This document shows positions 9,905-18,563 of a DNA stretch of 64,000 nt, piece after piece; position 1 is the stretch's first letter; the number at the start of each line of letters is the position of its first letter. The notes under the pieces are model-generated. The model was not told the DNA's origin and ran no database searches. It saw only the letters and a program-made list of their open reading frames with translations. This DNA comes from an uncultured Methanospirillum sp. (GTDB taxonomy: Archaea > Halobacteriota > Methanomicrobia > Methanomicrobiales > Methanospirillaceae): the NCBI RefSeq assembly GCF_963668475.1, contig NZ_OY764544.1:1240001-1304000 (forward strand). The letters are read 5' to 3'. The translations under genes were made by a program, and so were the position numbers.

Positions 9905-10295
9905 GGCTTAGTATTTTGGCGTTCCAGCGGCATAAAACCGTCCTATACATCATAAACCCCAGCCCATTAATTCCCAATATTGCTAAAAATAAACTTCATG
10001 ATGATATACGTTAGAACTGGATCCAAAGTCTGGGCGGAGATCAGAGATGTTGGAGACAAACCAAACATCGGGAGAAAGCAGTAGTCAGTAATGAGTGATG
10101 TCAGGAGGCAGACATCACGAGGATGAAAGAGTCAGCACACCCAGCCGAATTCAATCAAAACGAAGTAGGATGATACAGAATGTGACGATGACAGAAGGAG
10201 TATAGGAATCGGGGCCTGACAAAATCACCAGGAGGTTGTCATTCGGGAAGATACAGGAAAAATGGGACAGAAGAGAGAGAGAGAGAGATGGCGGC
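9905..10295. other. intergenic region upstream of endA, no gene seen
   Basis: Nearly 400 bases lie between the endA start and the MFS stop. I see no coding potential with a ribosome site, no tRNA-like fold and no strong hairpin. A short (GA)n run occupies about 10272-10288, just past the MFS stop. The region presumably holds the leftward endA-trpS promoter and the MFS transcript end. Confidence 0.5.
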
Positions 10296-11759
10296 CTATC
10301 GTGGATCTGCAGATTCTACCAGATAATCAGGATGAACCTTTTCCCGAACAAGGAAGGTCAGGATGAGAACCAGAACTCCAAAGATAAACGTAACGCAGAA
10401 GGTCAGATCGAACCCTGCAGTCAGGACTTTCTGCTGAATATATATAGGTGCACTTCGTGTCACCCCGTATTCGGTCGCGATAGCGATCATACCTTTGATA
10501 AATATCGCATTGAATACCGCAATACCGATGGTCAGCGGTGCAAACCTTTCAAGACTTGTGAGTGACGAGGCCATGCCCTGGTACTGTTTTGCTACCGAAC
10601 TCATGATCATGCTCGATATCGGGGTTATCATAAACCCAAGCCCAAAGCCGATCATTGCCAGGCAGAGAACAACATACCAGAGGGTTGTGTTCACCTTAAG
10701 TTGCAGGATAAGGAAATACCCGATAAGCAGAAGAATGGAACCGGCATTTGCAATCCGCCTGCCACCAATCTTCGTGTAGAGGGATCCTGCAAGCAGACCG
10801 GTCACCATCATTGCTAACGAGAGCGAGGTGAGGATCAGGCCTGATGTTGAGGTGCTGTATTCGCCAACATACTTCAGGTAAAACGGGAGGAGATAACTGA
10901 TCCCCGAGAACCCGAAGAAGACCAGTGCCATGATGAGATTGAGATAGAAGAAGTTCCGGTCTTTAAAAAGCCGGAGTTCGAGAAGCGGGGATCTGACCTG
11001 AAGCTCGGTCCTGACAAACATGGCAAGAAGAACGACGGCCAGAATCAGGGAACCCGCGATGACCGGAGAGGTCCAGCCCAGTGAATCTCCTTCAGACATC
11101 CCAAAGAGCAGAAAGGCAAGACCTGAAAAGATGAGAACCGCACCAGTCCGGTCAAAGGATCCATCAGGAGCAGTCGGGGCGAGAATTGGGATGAACCGTT
11201 TCCCAACGATCACAGCAATGATCCCGACCGGGACATTGATGAAGAATATCCAGTGCCATGAGAGATACTGTGTCAAGATACCCCCGACAGTCGGACCGAT
11301 GGCAGTACCAAGTGCTGCAACCGTCATGATAAATCCCATCGCCTTTCCTTTCTTCTCCATGGGAATGTAGGCATTCACCATTGCAGGAGCAATCGCGGTG
11401 AGCATGGCACCGCCGAGTCCCTGAAACGCACGGGAGCCTACCAGGGTCAGGAATGAGCCGGTCAGATCAGGCAGGACCCCACAGGTGAATGACCCGAGAG
11501 TAAAGATGACAAAGCCGGTGAGGAAGATCCGCTTGAACCCGATGATGTCTGATATTTTGCCAAATATAAGAACACAACCTGCCATGACCAGCAGGTAGAT
11601 TGTTGAGACCCAACTCACTGCAGCGGTTGAGAGAGAGAAGGATTCTGATATTGAAGGGATGGCAATGTTCACAATTGTGCCATCAAGAGAACCCATAAAG
11701 ATGGCAAGCGAAATTGAGAACAGAATAAGGAAATAATTCTGCTTATCATGAGACACCAT
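10296..11759 (-). CDS. MFS multidrug exporter, DHA2/EmrB-QacA type (14 TM)
   Basis: This 487-aa integral membrane protein has about 14 hydrophobic segments. It has DHA2-family marks: motif 'GSLDGTIVNIAIPSIS' in TM1, motif A-like 'GKISDIIGFKRIFLTG' after TM2 and antiporter motif C-like 'GTAIGPTVGGIL' in TM5. Such proteins expel drugs or other small hydrophobic molecules using the proton gradient. The ATG at 11759 ('MVSHDKQNYF') is preferred to one nine codons upstream because the family starts close to TM1. It diverges from the ech operon with about 110 nt between the starts. The substrate cannot be told from sequence. Confidence 0.9.
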   Translation of the reverse strand: MVSHDKQNYFLILFSISLAIFMGSLDGTIVNIAIPSISESFSLSTAAVSWVSTIYLLVMAGCVLIFGKISDIIGFKRIFLTGFVIFTLGSFTCGVLPDLTGSFLTLVGSRAFQGLGGAMLTAIAPAMVNAYIPMEKKGKAMGFIMTVAALGTAIGPTVGGILTQYLSWHWIFFINVPVGIIAVIVGKRFIPILAPTAPDGSFDRTGAVLIFSGLAFLLFGMSEGDSLGWTSPVIAGSLILAVVLLAMFVRTELQVRSPLLELRLFKDRNFFYLNLIMALVFFGFSGISYLLPFYLKYVGEYSTSTSGLILTSLSLAMMVTGLLAGSLYTKIGGRRIANAGSILLLIGYFLILQLKVNTTLWYVVLCLAMIGFGLGFMITPISSMIMSSVAKQYQGMASSLTSLERFAPLTIGIAVFNAIFIKGMIAIATEYGVTRSAPIYIQQKVLTAGFDLTFCVTFIFGVLVLILTFLVREKVHPDYLVESADPR

Positions 11760-11822
11760 GACTACAATCTTGAATCTCAGATGCAATTACCCCTGTGATC
11801 TGATTCATCAAACACGGTCATG

Positions 11823-11830
11823 TTTATATG
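11823..11830 (+). promoter_or_regulatory. TATA box, probable promoter of the ech operon
   Basis: TTTATATG matches the methanogen TATA consensus TTTATATA at seven of eight bases. It lies about 50 nt before the echA ATG at 11873, which would give a short leader of roughly 20 nt, and there is no obvious Shine-Dalgarno sequence. It is the only good match in the 113-bp gap to the divergent MFS gene. Confidence 0.55.
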
Positions 11831-11872
11831 ATATCGTGCGGTTCTGCCAGAACAAGTTAATAATGATTAATA

Positions 11873-13825
11873 ATGATAGATGCGAATCTCATCACAGTGA
11901 TGTATGTGGAACTGTATGTGGAACTGCTTCTCTTTCTGATCCTGTTTCCGCTCATTCCCGCATTGATTCTCACTGTGCTTCGCAATGAGAATCACCGGGG
12001 AGTAGTGGTGACAGCAGGAGCAGGGATCTGTGCCCTTGGATCCATCCTGCTTCTTGCATTCTCGGTCGGACAGAACCAATTATTCTTCACTGTACCAGTG
12101 CCAGGCATTGCACTTGTGATGCTGATCCTTGAGATCCTGATTGCAGGATACCTGGTGATGGTTAGTGTGAAGGCAAAGCAGTTTCTGGTGACCGGTTTTG
12201 TGCTCCTCCAGTTGCTGCTTATCGGCGGGGCAGAATACCTCGGTCTTGAAGGGCATGCAAAGATACCTGACCTCCTTACTGACGAGTTCTCTGCTATTAT
12301 GGCGGTTATCATCGGAGTTATCGGAGGCCTCATCTGTATTTACGCACTCGGATACATGCGTGAATACCAGGAACACCACAAGGATCTCCCAGATAAGAGA
12401 CCCAAGTTCTTTGCAATACTTTTCCTCTTCCTCTCTGCCATGTTCGGAGTTGTCTTCTCCAACAACCTCATCTGGATGTACTTCTTCTGGGAAATTACAA
12501 CACTCTGTTCATACCTGCTCATCAGGTACCCAGAGACCGGTGAAGCCGTCAACAACGCATTCAAGGCACTTCTCTACAACCTGATCGGAGGGGCTTGTTT
12601 TCCGGTAGCAATCCTCTTTATCCTTATGAACGGAGGATCTGAACACCTCGGGATAGGCAGCCTTATCGCAGCAGGACCAGCAATAGCCCTTGTGCCTGCC
12701 TCCTTAATAGCAATTGCCGGCTGTGCTAAATCAGCACAGCTTCCATTCTCATCATGGCTTGTCGGGGCAATGGTTGCACCAACTCCGGTCTCTGCACTGC
12801 TTCACTCGAGCACGATGGTGAAAGCTGGAGTATACGCAATAGCCAGGTTTGCGCCGGTCTTCGACGGCCAGATTCTCGGAATGGTCATCGCCCTCATCGG
12901 AGGGGTTACGTTCCTGGTCACATCCTGTATCGCGATATCACAGAGCAACGCCAAGAAGGTGCTTGCCTACTCGACAATAGCAAACCTCGGACTGATTGTG
13001 GCTTGTGCTGGAGTTGGCACTCCCGAAGCCCTCTGGGCAGCAATATTCCTGATCATATTCCATGCAATCTCCAAGTCGCTCCTCTTCCTCTCGGTTGGAA
13101 CAGTCGAGCACCGGATTGGAAGCCGGGATATTGAGGATATGACCGGTCTTGCAGCACCGATGCCGAAGGTCGGGCTCATGATGCTGATCGGTATAGCAGG
13201 TATGTTCCTTGCTCCGTTCGGAATGCTCATATCCAAGTGGGCATCAATACATGCCTTTTCGCAGGCACTCCCACCATTCGGGATGATCCTTATCGTGATA
13301 CTTGCCTATGGAAGTGCGGTGACGGTCTTCTTCTGGGCAAAGTGGATGGGCAAACTGCTTGAAGTCAGAAAGTGGGAAGAGTCGATCGAGTTTCAGATCT
13401 CAAAGGCAGAGTGGGCAGCCCTCATCCCACTGACAGCCCTGACCATCATTGCCTGTTTCGGGATTGCACCAATCTCAACATACTTTATTGAACCGTTCCT
13501 TGTAACGACATACGGACCGATATCAGAGTTGATCCCAGCATCCAACCTGATGATTATGGTCCTGATGCTTGCACTCATCGTCGTGCTCCCGGTGTTGATG
13601 ATGAAGATCCTCATTCCTAGGAGAAACCTCAGGCGGTACATGGGAGGTGTTACGGTCAAGGACGGGCTCATGGAGGGCAGTATCGGTATGAAACGTGAGA
13701 TATCACTTTCAAACCTGTATCTTGAGGATCTCTTCCCTGAAGCCGGGCTCTCAAAGTACGGGTCACTGATCACCATCGTCCTCTTCTGTGTCCTTGTACT
13801 GGGACTCATCGGAGGTGTATTATGA
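11873..13825 (+). CDS. echA: energy-converting hydrogenase subunit EchA (NuoL/Mrp antiporter-like)
   Basis: This 650-aa protein is the large ion-translocating membrane subunit of an Ech-type [NiFe] hydrogenase. It has about 16 hydrophobic segments and the proton_antipo_M core, with 'FFWEITTLCSYLLIRY' (the conserved Glu of TM5) and 'AQLPFSSWLVGAMVAPTPVSALLHSSTMVKAG' carrying the conserved Lys/His set of NuoL-like proteins. The start is uncertain: ATG 11873, or ATG 11900 just before an in-frame tandem repeat encoding YVELYVEL. It overlaps echB by 4 nt (ATGA). It would couple H+ or Na+ flow to electron transfer between H2 and ferredoxin. Confidence 0.93.
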   Translation: MIDANLITVMYVELYVELLLFLILFPLIPALILTVLRNENHRGVVVTAGAGICALGSILLLAFSVGQNQLFFTVPVPGIALVMLILEILIAGYLVMVSVKAKQFLVTGFVLLQLLLIGGAEYLGLEGHAKIPDLLTDEFSAIMAVIIGVIGGLICIYALGYMREYQEHHKDLPDKRPKFFAILFLFLSAMFGVVFSNNLIWMYFFWEITTLCSYLLIRYPETGEAVNNAFKALLYNLIGGACFPVAILFILMNGGSEHLGIGSLIAAGPAIALVPASLIAIAGCAKSAQLPFSSWLVGAMVAPTPVSALLHSSTMVKAGVYAIARFAPVFDGQILGMVIALIGGVTFLVTSCIAISQSNAKKVLAYSTIANLGLIVACAGVGTPEALWAAIFLIIFHAISKSLLFLSVGTVEHRIGSRDIEDMTGLAAPMPKVGLMMLIGIAGMFLAPFGMLISKWASIHAFSQALPPFGMILIVILAYGSAVTVFFWAKWMGKLLEVRKWEESIEFQISKAEWAALIPLTALTIIACFGIAPISTYFIEPFLVTTYGPISELIPASNLMIMVLMLALIVVLPVLMMKILIPRRNLRRYMGGVTVKDGLMEGSIGMKREISLSNLYLEDLFPEAGLSKYGSLITIVLFCVLVLGLIGGVL

Positions 13826-14670
13826 ATACCATCCTGACAGCAGTTGCATTTCTCATACTCGCCCCGGTGATAGGGGTTCTGGTCAGCGGAGTTGACCGGA
13901 TTATCACGGCACGAATGCAGGGTAGAGTAGGACCGCCTGTTCTCCAGCCGTTCCTTGATATCGCTAAGCTGTTTGAGAAAGAGAAGGTAGGAGTATGGCA
14001 GGCTCCGGCAGTGCTGATATTTTTGCATCTGGCCTTCATGGTAGTCACCGGACTGATATTCTTCGGTGGCGGGGACCTGTTGCTTGCGATATTTGCCCTG
14101 ACACTTTCAGAGGTCTTCCTCGTCCTTGCCGCGTACAGCACACGCTCTCCATATGCCCATATTGGTGCAGGAAGAGAACTCATCCAGCTGATTGCAGTCG
14201 AACCTGTGATCATCCTCACGGCAGTCGGATTCTACAAGGTGACAGGAAGTTTTGCAGCAAGCGACATCATGAGCTTTTCAGGACTACCGGTCATTCTTCT
14301 GCCAGGAATCTTCATCTCAATGGTCTGTATCCTGACCTTCAAACTCAGAAAGTCACCATTTGACCTCTCCACTTCCCATCATGCACACCAGGAACTGGTC
14401 AAAGGTGTGATGACCGAGTTTTCAGGTTCGACCCTCGGAATGGTAGAACTTGCCCATCTGTACGAGACGGTCATTCTTCTCGGGATCATCTACCTGTTCT
14501 TTGTAGGAAACCCGGTGCTGGGTATTCTGGCAGTCATTGTTGTATACCTGCTTGAGATGCTTGCAGACAACAGTACGTCACGTGTCAAGTGGCTCCCTGC
14601 ACTCAGGGGTGCCTGGCTTATCACCCTGATACTTGGAGGAGGAAACATCATCGCCCTTTCACTGATCTGA
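13822..14670 (+). CDS. echB: energy-converting hydrogenase subunit EchB (NuoH-like)
   Basis: This 282-aa membrane subunit is homologous to NuoH and HycD. It has about eight hydrophobic segments and the NuoH signatures 'GRVGPPVLQPFLDIAKLFEKE' (residues 33-53) and 'SPFDLSTSHHAHQELVKGV', with acidic and His residues facing the soluble arm. It anchors the hydrogenase module to the ion-pumping subunit. It follows echA with an ATGA overlap and precedes echC by 12 nt, where 'GGAGAAATAATATG' gives a ribosome site. Confidence 0.93.
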   Translation: MNTILTAVAFLILAPVIGVLVSGVDRIITARMQGRVGPPVLQPFLDIAKLFEKEKVGVWQAPAVLIFLHLAFMVVTGLIFFGGGDLLLAIFALTLSEVFLVLAAYSTRSPYAHIGAGRELIQLIAVEPVIILTAVGFYKVTGSFAASDIMSFSGLPVILLPGIFISMVCILTFKLRKSPFDLSTSHHAHQELVKGVMTEFSGSTLGMVELAHLYETVILLGIIYLFFVGNPVLGILAVIVVYLLEMLADNSTSRVKWLPALRGAWLITLILGGGNIIALSLI

Positions 14671-14682
14671 TGGAGAAATAAT

Positions 14683-15126
14683 ATGGCATATTTATCAAAA
14701 TCACCCTGGATACTCCATTACGATGCCTCCAGCTGTAATGGGTGCGATATCGAGATCCTTGCCTGCCTGACCCCTCGGTATGATGTTGAGCGGTTTGGGA
14801 TAATCAACACGGGAAATCCGAAGCATGCAGACATCCTTGTTATCACCGGCGGAGTAAACGAGCAGAACAGATCAGTGATCCAAAACCTGTATGACCAGAT
14901 GCCAAACCCAAAGGTTGTTGTCGGTGTTGGAATCTGTGCCTGCACAGGCGGAGTCTTCAGGGAGTGCTATAACGTCGCAGGCGGAGTCGGAGAGATCCTT
15001 CCTGTCGATGTCTGGGTCCCGGGATGTGCTGCCAGACCAGAACAGATCATCGATGGAATTGTCAAGGCTCTTGGAATTCTTGAACAGAAACGGGCTGATA
15101 TGAGCCGGGCGGAGGCTGGATCATGA
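14683..15126 (+). CDS. echC: energy-converting hydrogenase small subunit EchC (NuoB-like)
   Basis: This 147-aa protein is the electron-transferring small subunit. It carries the single proximal [4Fe-4S] cluster expected for group 4 hydrogenases, with ligands Cys18 and Cys21 ('SSCNGCDIE'), Cys85 in 'GICACTGG' and Cys115 in 'VPGCAARP'. It has no signal peptide, as expected for a subunit facing the cytoplasm. It overlaps echD by 4 nt. Confidence 0.94.
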   Translation: MAYLSKSPWILHYDASSCNGCDIEILACLTPRYDVERFGIINTGNPKHADILVITGGVNEQNRSVIQNLYDQMPNPKVVVGVGICACTGGVFRECYNVAGGVGEILPVDVWVPGCAARPEQIIDGIVKALGILEQKRADMSRAEAGS

Positions 15127-15512
15127 GAAAGGAAGAGCAGGAGACGATTGAGGTAACGCTTCAGACACTGTCATCAGAAGTTCAGAAGCAGAAGGATCTG
15201 GGTTCCCGTCTGGTTCAGATATGCTGCGCCCGGATCGGAGAAGATTTCGAACTTCATTACTCGTTTGAGCATGAGGCAAGCGGGAGACCATTTACCTTCA
15301 CAGACCTCAAATTTGTGACTGATGGAAACTCACCAATCGGCAGTATCACCGGGATATACTTTGCGGCATTCGGGTATGAGAACGAGATTGCAGATCTCTA
15401 CGGGCTGAAGATCGAAGGAAATCTCCTCGACTTCAAAGGAACATTCATCACGACTTCGGTTCCGTATCCGTTCGGAAAACCAACTGTCACTAAAAAGGAG
15501 GGTACTTCATGA
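15123..15512 (+). CDS. echD: energy-converting hydrogenase subunit EchD (NuoC-like)
   Basis: This 129-aa protein matches the 30-kDa/NuoC-like subunit: 'YFAAFGYENEIADLYGLKIEG' is the family signature around residues 78-98. It is structural, binding the large and small hydrogenase subunits. The N-terminal third is poorly conserved, as is usual for EchD. It overlaps the genes on both sides by 4 nt. Confidence 0.88.
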   Translation: MRKEEQETIEVTLQTLSSEVQKQKDLGSRLVQICCARIGEDFELHYSFEHEASGRPFTFTDLKFVTDGNSPIGSITGIYFAAFGYENEIADLYGLKIEGNLLDFKGTFITTSVPYPFGKPTVTKKEGTS

Positions 15513-16588
15513 GCAGACAGGTTGTTGTCCCGTTCGGACCCCAGCATCCCGTTCTTCCTGAACCGGTCCATCTCGATCTGGTGCTTGAGGATGAGAAGGT
15601 CGTTGAGGCCATCCCCCGGATCGGGTATGTGCACCGGGGTCTTGAGAAACTCGTAGAAAAACGCGACTACAAGGACTACATCTTCATTGCAGAGCGGATC
15701 TGTGGTATCTGCAGTTTCATCCACAGTGTCGGGTACAGTCAGGGCATTGAGGCACTCATGGAGATTGAGGTGCCTGCCCGTGCAGAGTACCTGCGAACCA
15801 TCTGGTCAGAGTACTCACGTCTGCATAGCCACCTTCTCTGGCTCGGATGCTTTGCTGACAGCATGGGTTTTGAGAACCTCTTCATGCAGTCATGGCGGAT
15901 CAGGGAGAGCGTGCTCGATGTGCTCGAGGAGACGACCGGTGGAAGGGTTATCCAGGGAAGCTGCAAGATTGGCGGTGTGAGAAAGGATATCGCAGCGCCA
16001 CAGCTTGCACAGATGAAAGAAGGACTTAAGACTCTCCAGACAGAGGTCGATGATCTTGTGGCGGTCTTTGCAGACGAGCCGACGATCAAGAGCAGAACGA
16101 TCGGAGTCGGTAATCTCTCTAAAGATGATGCATGGGAACTTGGAGCAGTAGGGCCGATGCTTCGTGGATCTGGTGTCAGGAAAGATATGCGGATGCTCGA
16201 GTACGGGGCATACGAACATCTGGACTTCAAGCCGGTTGTTCACGACGCAGGAGACTGTTACGCCAGATGCCTTGTCAGGGCTGAGGAGATGTCTGTCTCC
16301 ATCGATCTGATCAGGCAGGCGATCGACTCCATTCCAGAAGGGGAGATCGAGGTTAAGGTGAAAGGTAACCCTGACGGTGAGTACTTCTCACGTGTCGAGC
16401 AGCCGAGAGGAGAGGTTCTCCACTTTGTGAAAGGTGGCGGGAAGAAGAACCTGCTCAGGCACCGGGTTAGGACCCCAACCATGGCCAACATACCAGGACT
16501 TGTTAAGACTCTTGCCGGTTGCCAGATGGCAGATGTTCCGGTGATTGTTCTCTCGATTGATCCCTGTATCGGATGCATGGAGCGGTAA
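15509..16588 (+). CDS. echE: energy-converting hydrogenase large subunit EchE ([NiFe] site, NuoD-like)
   Basis: This 359-aa catalytic subunit has both [NiFe]-binding motifs: 'ERICGICSF' (Cys65, Cys68) and the C-terminal 'DPCIGCMER' (Cys353, Cys356). The protein ends three residues after the last nickel ligand, so it lacks the C-terminal extension that a maturation endopeptidase removes in most hydrogenases; the same is reported for EchE and CooH of group 4. It would catalyse reversible H2 oxidation coupled to ferredoxin reduction. It overlaps echD by 4 nt, and echF begins two bases after its stop. Confidence 0.95.
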   Translation: MSRQVVVPFGPQHPVLPEPVHLDLVLEDEKVVEAIPRIGYVHRGLEKLVEKRDYKDYIFIAERICGICSFIHSVGYSQGIEALMEIEVPARAEYLRTIWSEYSRLHSHLLWLGCFADSMGFENLFMQSWRIRESVLDVLEETTGGRVIQGSCKIGGVRKDIAAPQLAQMKEGLKTLQTEVDDLVAVFADEPTIKSRTIGVGNLSKDDAWELGAVGPMLRGSGVRKDMRMLEYGAYEHLDFKPVVHDAGDCYARCLVRAEEMSVSIDLIRQAIDSIPEGEIEVKVKGNPDGEYFSRVEQPRGEVLHFVKGGGKKNLLRHRVRTPTMANIPGLVKTLAGCQMADVPVIVLSIDPCIGCMER

Positions 16589-16589
16589 T

Positions 16590-16967
16590 ATGGGTGTCTT
16601 CACAATTACCAAGATGATTGTAAAGTCCCTTGTAAAGGGGCCTGACACACGGCGGTACCCGGCAGTGCCTGCTAAGAAGACTCCACTAACCCGGGGACAC
16701 CTGATCATCGAGATCGAGAAGTGTATCTACTGCGGGCTGTGCAGTATGCACTGTCCGGCTGATGCTATTGTGGTGACAAAAGCAGAACGGACCTGGCATA
16801 TCGACCGGTTCAAGTGTATCGTCTGTGGAGGATGTGCAGAATACTGCCCGAAAGACTGCCTGCATCTTGTGCCCGAGTATCTTGCTCCGCAGGAGAAGCA
16901 GCAGGGTGATACCTATACCGGACCAGAACCTGCTGTTGTGCAGGATCCGGCACCGGCATCAGAATAG
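16590..16967 (+). CDS. echF: energy-converting hydrogenase ferredoxin-like subunit EchF (NuoI-like)
   Basis: This 125-aa protein has two [4Fe-4S] motifs, 'CIYCGLCSMHCPADAI' and 'CIVCGGCAEYCPKDCL', which pass electrons between the small subunit and ferredoxin. The ATG at 16590 directly follows the echE stop and gives the family N-terminus 'MGVFTITKMIVKSLVKGP'; the earlier in-frame ATG lies inside echE. The last 25 residues are Pro/Glu/Gln-rich and probably disordered. It ends the ech operon and is followed by a T-rich run. Confidence 0.94.
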   Translation: MGVFTITKMIVKSLVKGPDTRRYPAVPAKKTPLTRGHLIIEIEKCIYCGLCSMHCPADAIVVTKAERTWHIDRFKCIVCGGCAEYCPKDCLHLVPEYLAPQEKQQGDTYTGPEPAVVQDPAPASE

Positions 16968-16970
16968 AAC

Positions 16971-16982
16971 TTTTTTCTTTTC
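16971..16982 (+). terminator. T-rich transcription end after echF
   Basis: TTTTTTCTTTTC begins 3 nt after the echF stop. Archaeal RNA polymerase terminates on such T runs without a hairpin, so this is a likely end of the ech transcript. Confidence 0.5.
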
Positions 16983-17006
16983 TGCTGTGAAAAAGGAGGG
17001 GGTCGT

Positions 17007-17147
17007 TTAGACGATCCAGCCAACATGGTACGAAACCGCTCCTGCAAGTAAGATCAAGGCCGGAACAACCACATGGATTGTAAACGCAGTAATCTGAAGG
17101 CTCTGCAGGAATGCAGCGCCTATTGGTGCAGTGGTTTTTATCTGCAT
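17007..17147 (-). CDS. candidate small membrane protein, 46 aa
   Basis: This short frame is not recognised from any family. It encodes 46 residues starting MQIKTTAPIGAAFLQSL, with one hydrophobic segment from about residue 21 to 40 ('AFTIHVVVPALILLAGAVSY') and the end HVGWIV. Support for translation is a strong Shine-Dalgarno (CAGGAG at 17166-17171, minus strand), but this sits about 18 nt before the ATG and directly in front of an ATG-TAA minimal ORF. The frame converges on the ech operon. It may be an accessory membrane peptide, but that is speculation. Confidence 0.4.
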   Translation of the reverse strand: MQIKTTAPIGAAFLQSLQITAFTIHVVVPALILLAGAVSYHVGWIV

Positions 17148-17338
17148 GTCTAGTATGTTTTACATCTCCTGTTAAGGGGCTTCTTCTGATCCTCTGATCA
17201 GCCGCAAACACGTGATAAGAAACCTTTTCTTCACTCTGACCCGGCTGATATGAGACAGGTGAGGTGCGGGATGGATCATCCTGTTGAAATAGTTCAGACG
17301 AAAAATGGTGTGGATAGCGATCACATACCCATACCGAT

Positions 17339-18310
17339 ATGACAGACTGCACACTATACAACGAATCCTGTATTACCGGAGCCAGAAGTTATCTTAAAGA
17401 GAACTCTGTGGATCTGATCATCACCGATCCCCCGTATGGCATCAGGGGTGATACTCTTCACAAGCATTACAACCGGGACGAGAGTCATGTTGTCGACGGG
17501 TATGTTGAAATTCCCGAAGAGGAGTATGGCCGGTTCTCAATCGACTGGATATGCGAGGCTGAACGGATCTTAAAGCCCGGCGGCTCGATGTACATCGTTT
17601 CCGGGTATTCGAACCTCTATCATATCATCCACGCTCTCAGGCAGACCTCGCTTGTTGAGATCAACCATATCATCTGGAAGTACAACTTCGGGGTCTGGAC
17701 AAGCCGCAAGTTCATCTCATCCCATTATCACATCCTTTTTTATGAAAAACCGGGAGGAAAGCGGACATTTAACCTTGAGTCAAGGTTCGGGGCAGAGGAG
17801 AAGTCCGAGGATAATGGTTCGCTGAACTATCAGGATAGGGAGGATGTATGGGTGATCAACAGGGAGTACAAACCGGGTCAGGTCAAGAACAAGAACGAAC
17901 TCCCTATGCAGCTCCTGACAAAGATGATCCTGTACTCGAGCAATGAAGGGGATCTGGTATGTGACCTCTTCCTTGGAGGGGGATCCACAGCACGTGCAGC
18001 GATCGGGCTGAACAGGAAGGCTGTCGGATTTGAGATTTCACCAGCGATCTACTCAGTGAGAACTCCTGAGATCATGAGCCTGAAGCCGGGGTTTCTCCAG
18101 AGTGAGCAGCGGGTTCCTAAATGTTCAGCACTTAAGCGGCAGAGAGAGCGGTGGACGGCAGAATCACGATCTTATCTCCTGTACAGGTATGAGGAACTCA
18201 AACGTCAGGGTCTGAAGAAAGGTGAGATTGTCGAGAGGCTGATGGAGGATCTCGGCAGGGGCAGATGGGCGATCATCAAGGCACTGAAGGCATTCGCAGA
18301 TGGGACCTGA
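17339..18310 (+). CDS. DNA methyltransferase, N6/N4 amino type (beta class order)
   Basis: This 323-aa protein has the catalytic motif IV 'DPPYG' at residues 30-34, near the N-terminus, and the SAM-binding motif I 'DLFLGGGSTARAA' near residue 211. Motif IV before motif I marks the beta class; DPPY favours adenine N6 over cytosine N4. The target recognition region would lie between them. The C-terminal 70 residues are basic and helical ('RRQ... LKKGEIVERLMEDLG') and resemble a helix-turn-helix. No restriction endonuclease gene lies nearby, so this looks like an orphan methylase used for regulation or protection. The target site is unknown. Confidence 0.88.
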   Translation: MTDCTLYNESCITGARSYLKENSVDLIITDPPYGIRGDTLHKHYNRDESHVVDGYVEIPEEEYGRFSIDWICEAERILKPGGSMYIVSGYSNLYHIIHALRQTSLVEINHIIWKYNFGVWTSRKFISSHYHILFYEKPGGKRTFNLESRFGAEEKSEDNGSLNYQDREDVWVINREYKPGQVKNKNELPMQLLTKMILYSSNEGDLVCDLFLGGGSTARAAIGLNRKAVGFEISPAIYSVRTPEIMSLKPGFLQSEQRVPKCSALKRQRERWTAESRSYLLYRYEELKRQGLKKGEIVERLMEDLGRGRWAIIKALKAFADGT

Positions 18311-18395
18311 TAATCAGTACCTTTTAGCATGGTTGCCTTTCTTGATACTAACCATTATCGTGTCATAAAACAGAGCAACAATGAAGGTGATGGAT

Positions 18396-18563
18396 ATGTC
18401 AACTACTGCGTTCATTGCTGATCCGGTTATCAATCAGTACCTCCATGTTCCACTGGAGAACTCACTGATTCTCATCCTCGGCGGTTTGATTATCAATGGA
18501 ATTATTCTCCTGTATATCATCAGATCAGGAAGCCGGATACAAACCTACAATCATACGTCCTAG
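18396..18563 (+). CDS. small single-pass membrane protein, 55 aa
   Basis: I do not recognise this protein. ATG 18396 is chosen because GGTGA lies 5 nt upstream; an ATG five codons earlier lacks such a site. Residues 25-46 form one transmembrane helix ('SLILILGGLIINGIILLYII') followed by a short polar tail. It sits alone between the methylase and the secreted protein. Confidence 0.5.
   Translation: MSTTAFIADPVINQYLHVPLENSLILILGGLIINGIILLYIIRSGSRIQTYNHTS

Noticed and set aside
10236..10565. 109-aa ORF running into the MFS gene on the opposite strand
   Set aside because: Most of it is the antisense of a conserved transporter; the unique part is a GA-repeat low-complexity stretch.
15739..16230. 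163-aa antisense ORF within echE
   Set aside because: Complete overlap with a strongly conserved hydrogenase gene; a typical shadow frame.
16810..17361. 183-aa antisense ORF across echF and the downstream gap
   Set aside because: It lies opposite conserved echF codons, has Cys/His-rich shadow composition, and conflicts with the better supported 46-aa ORF in another frame.
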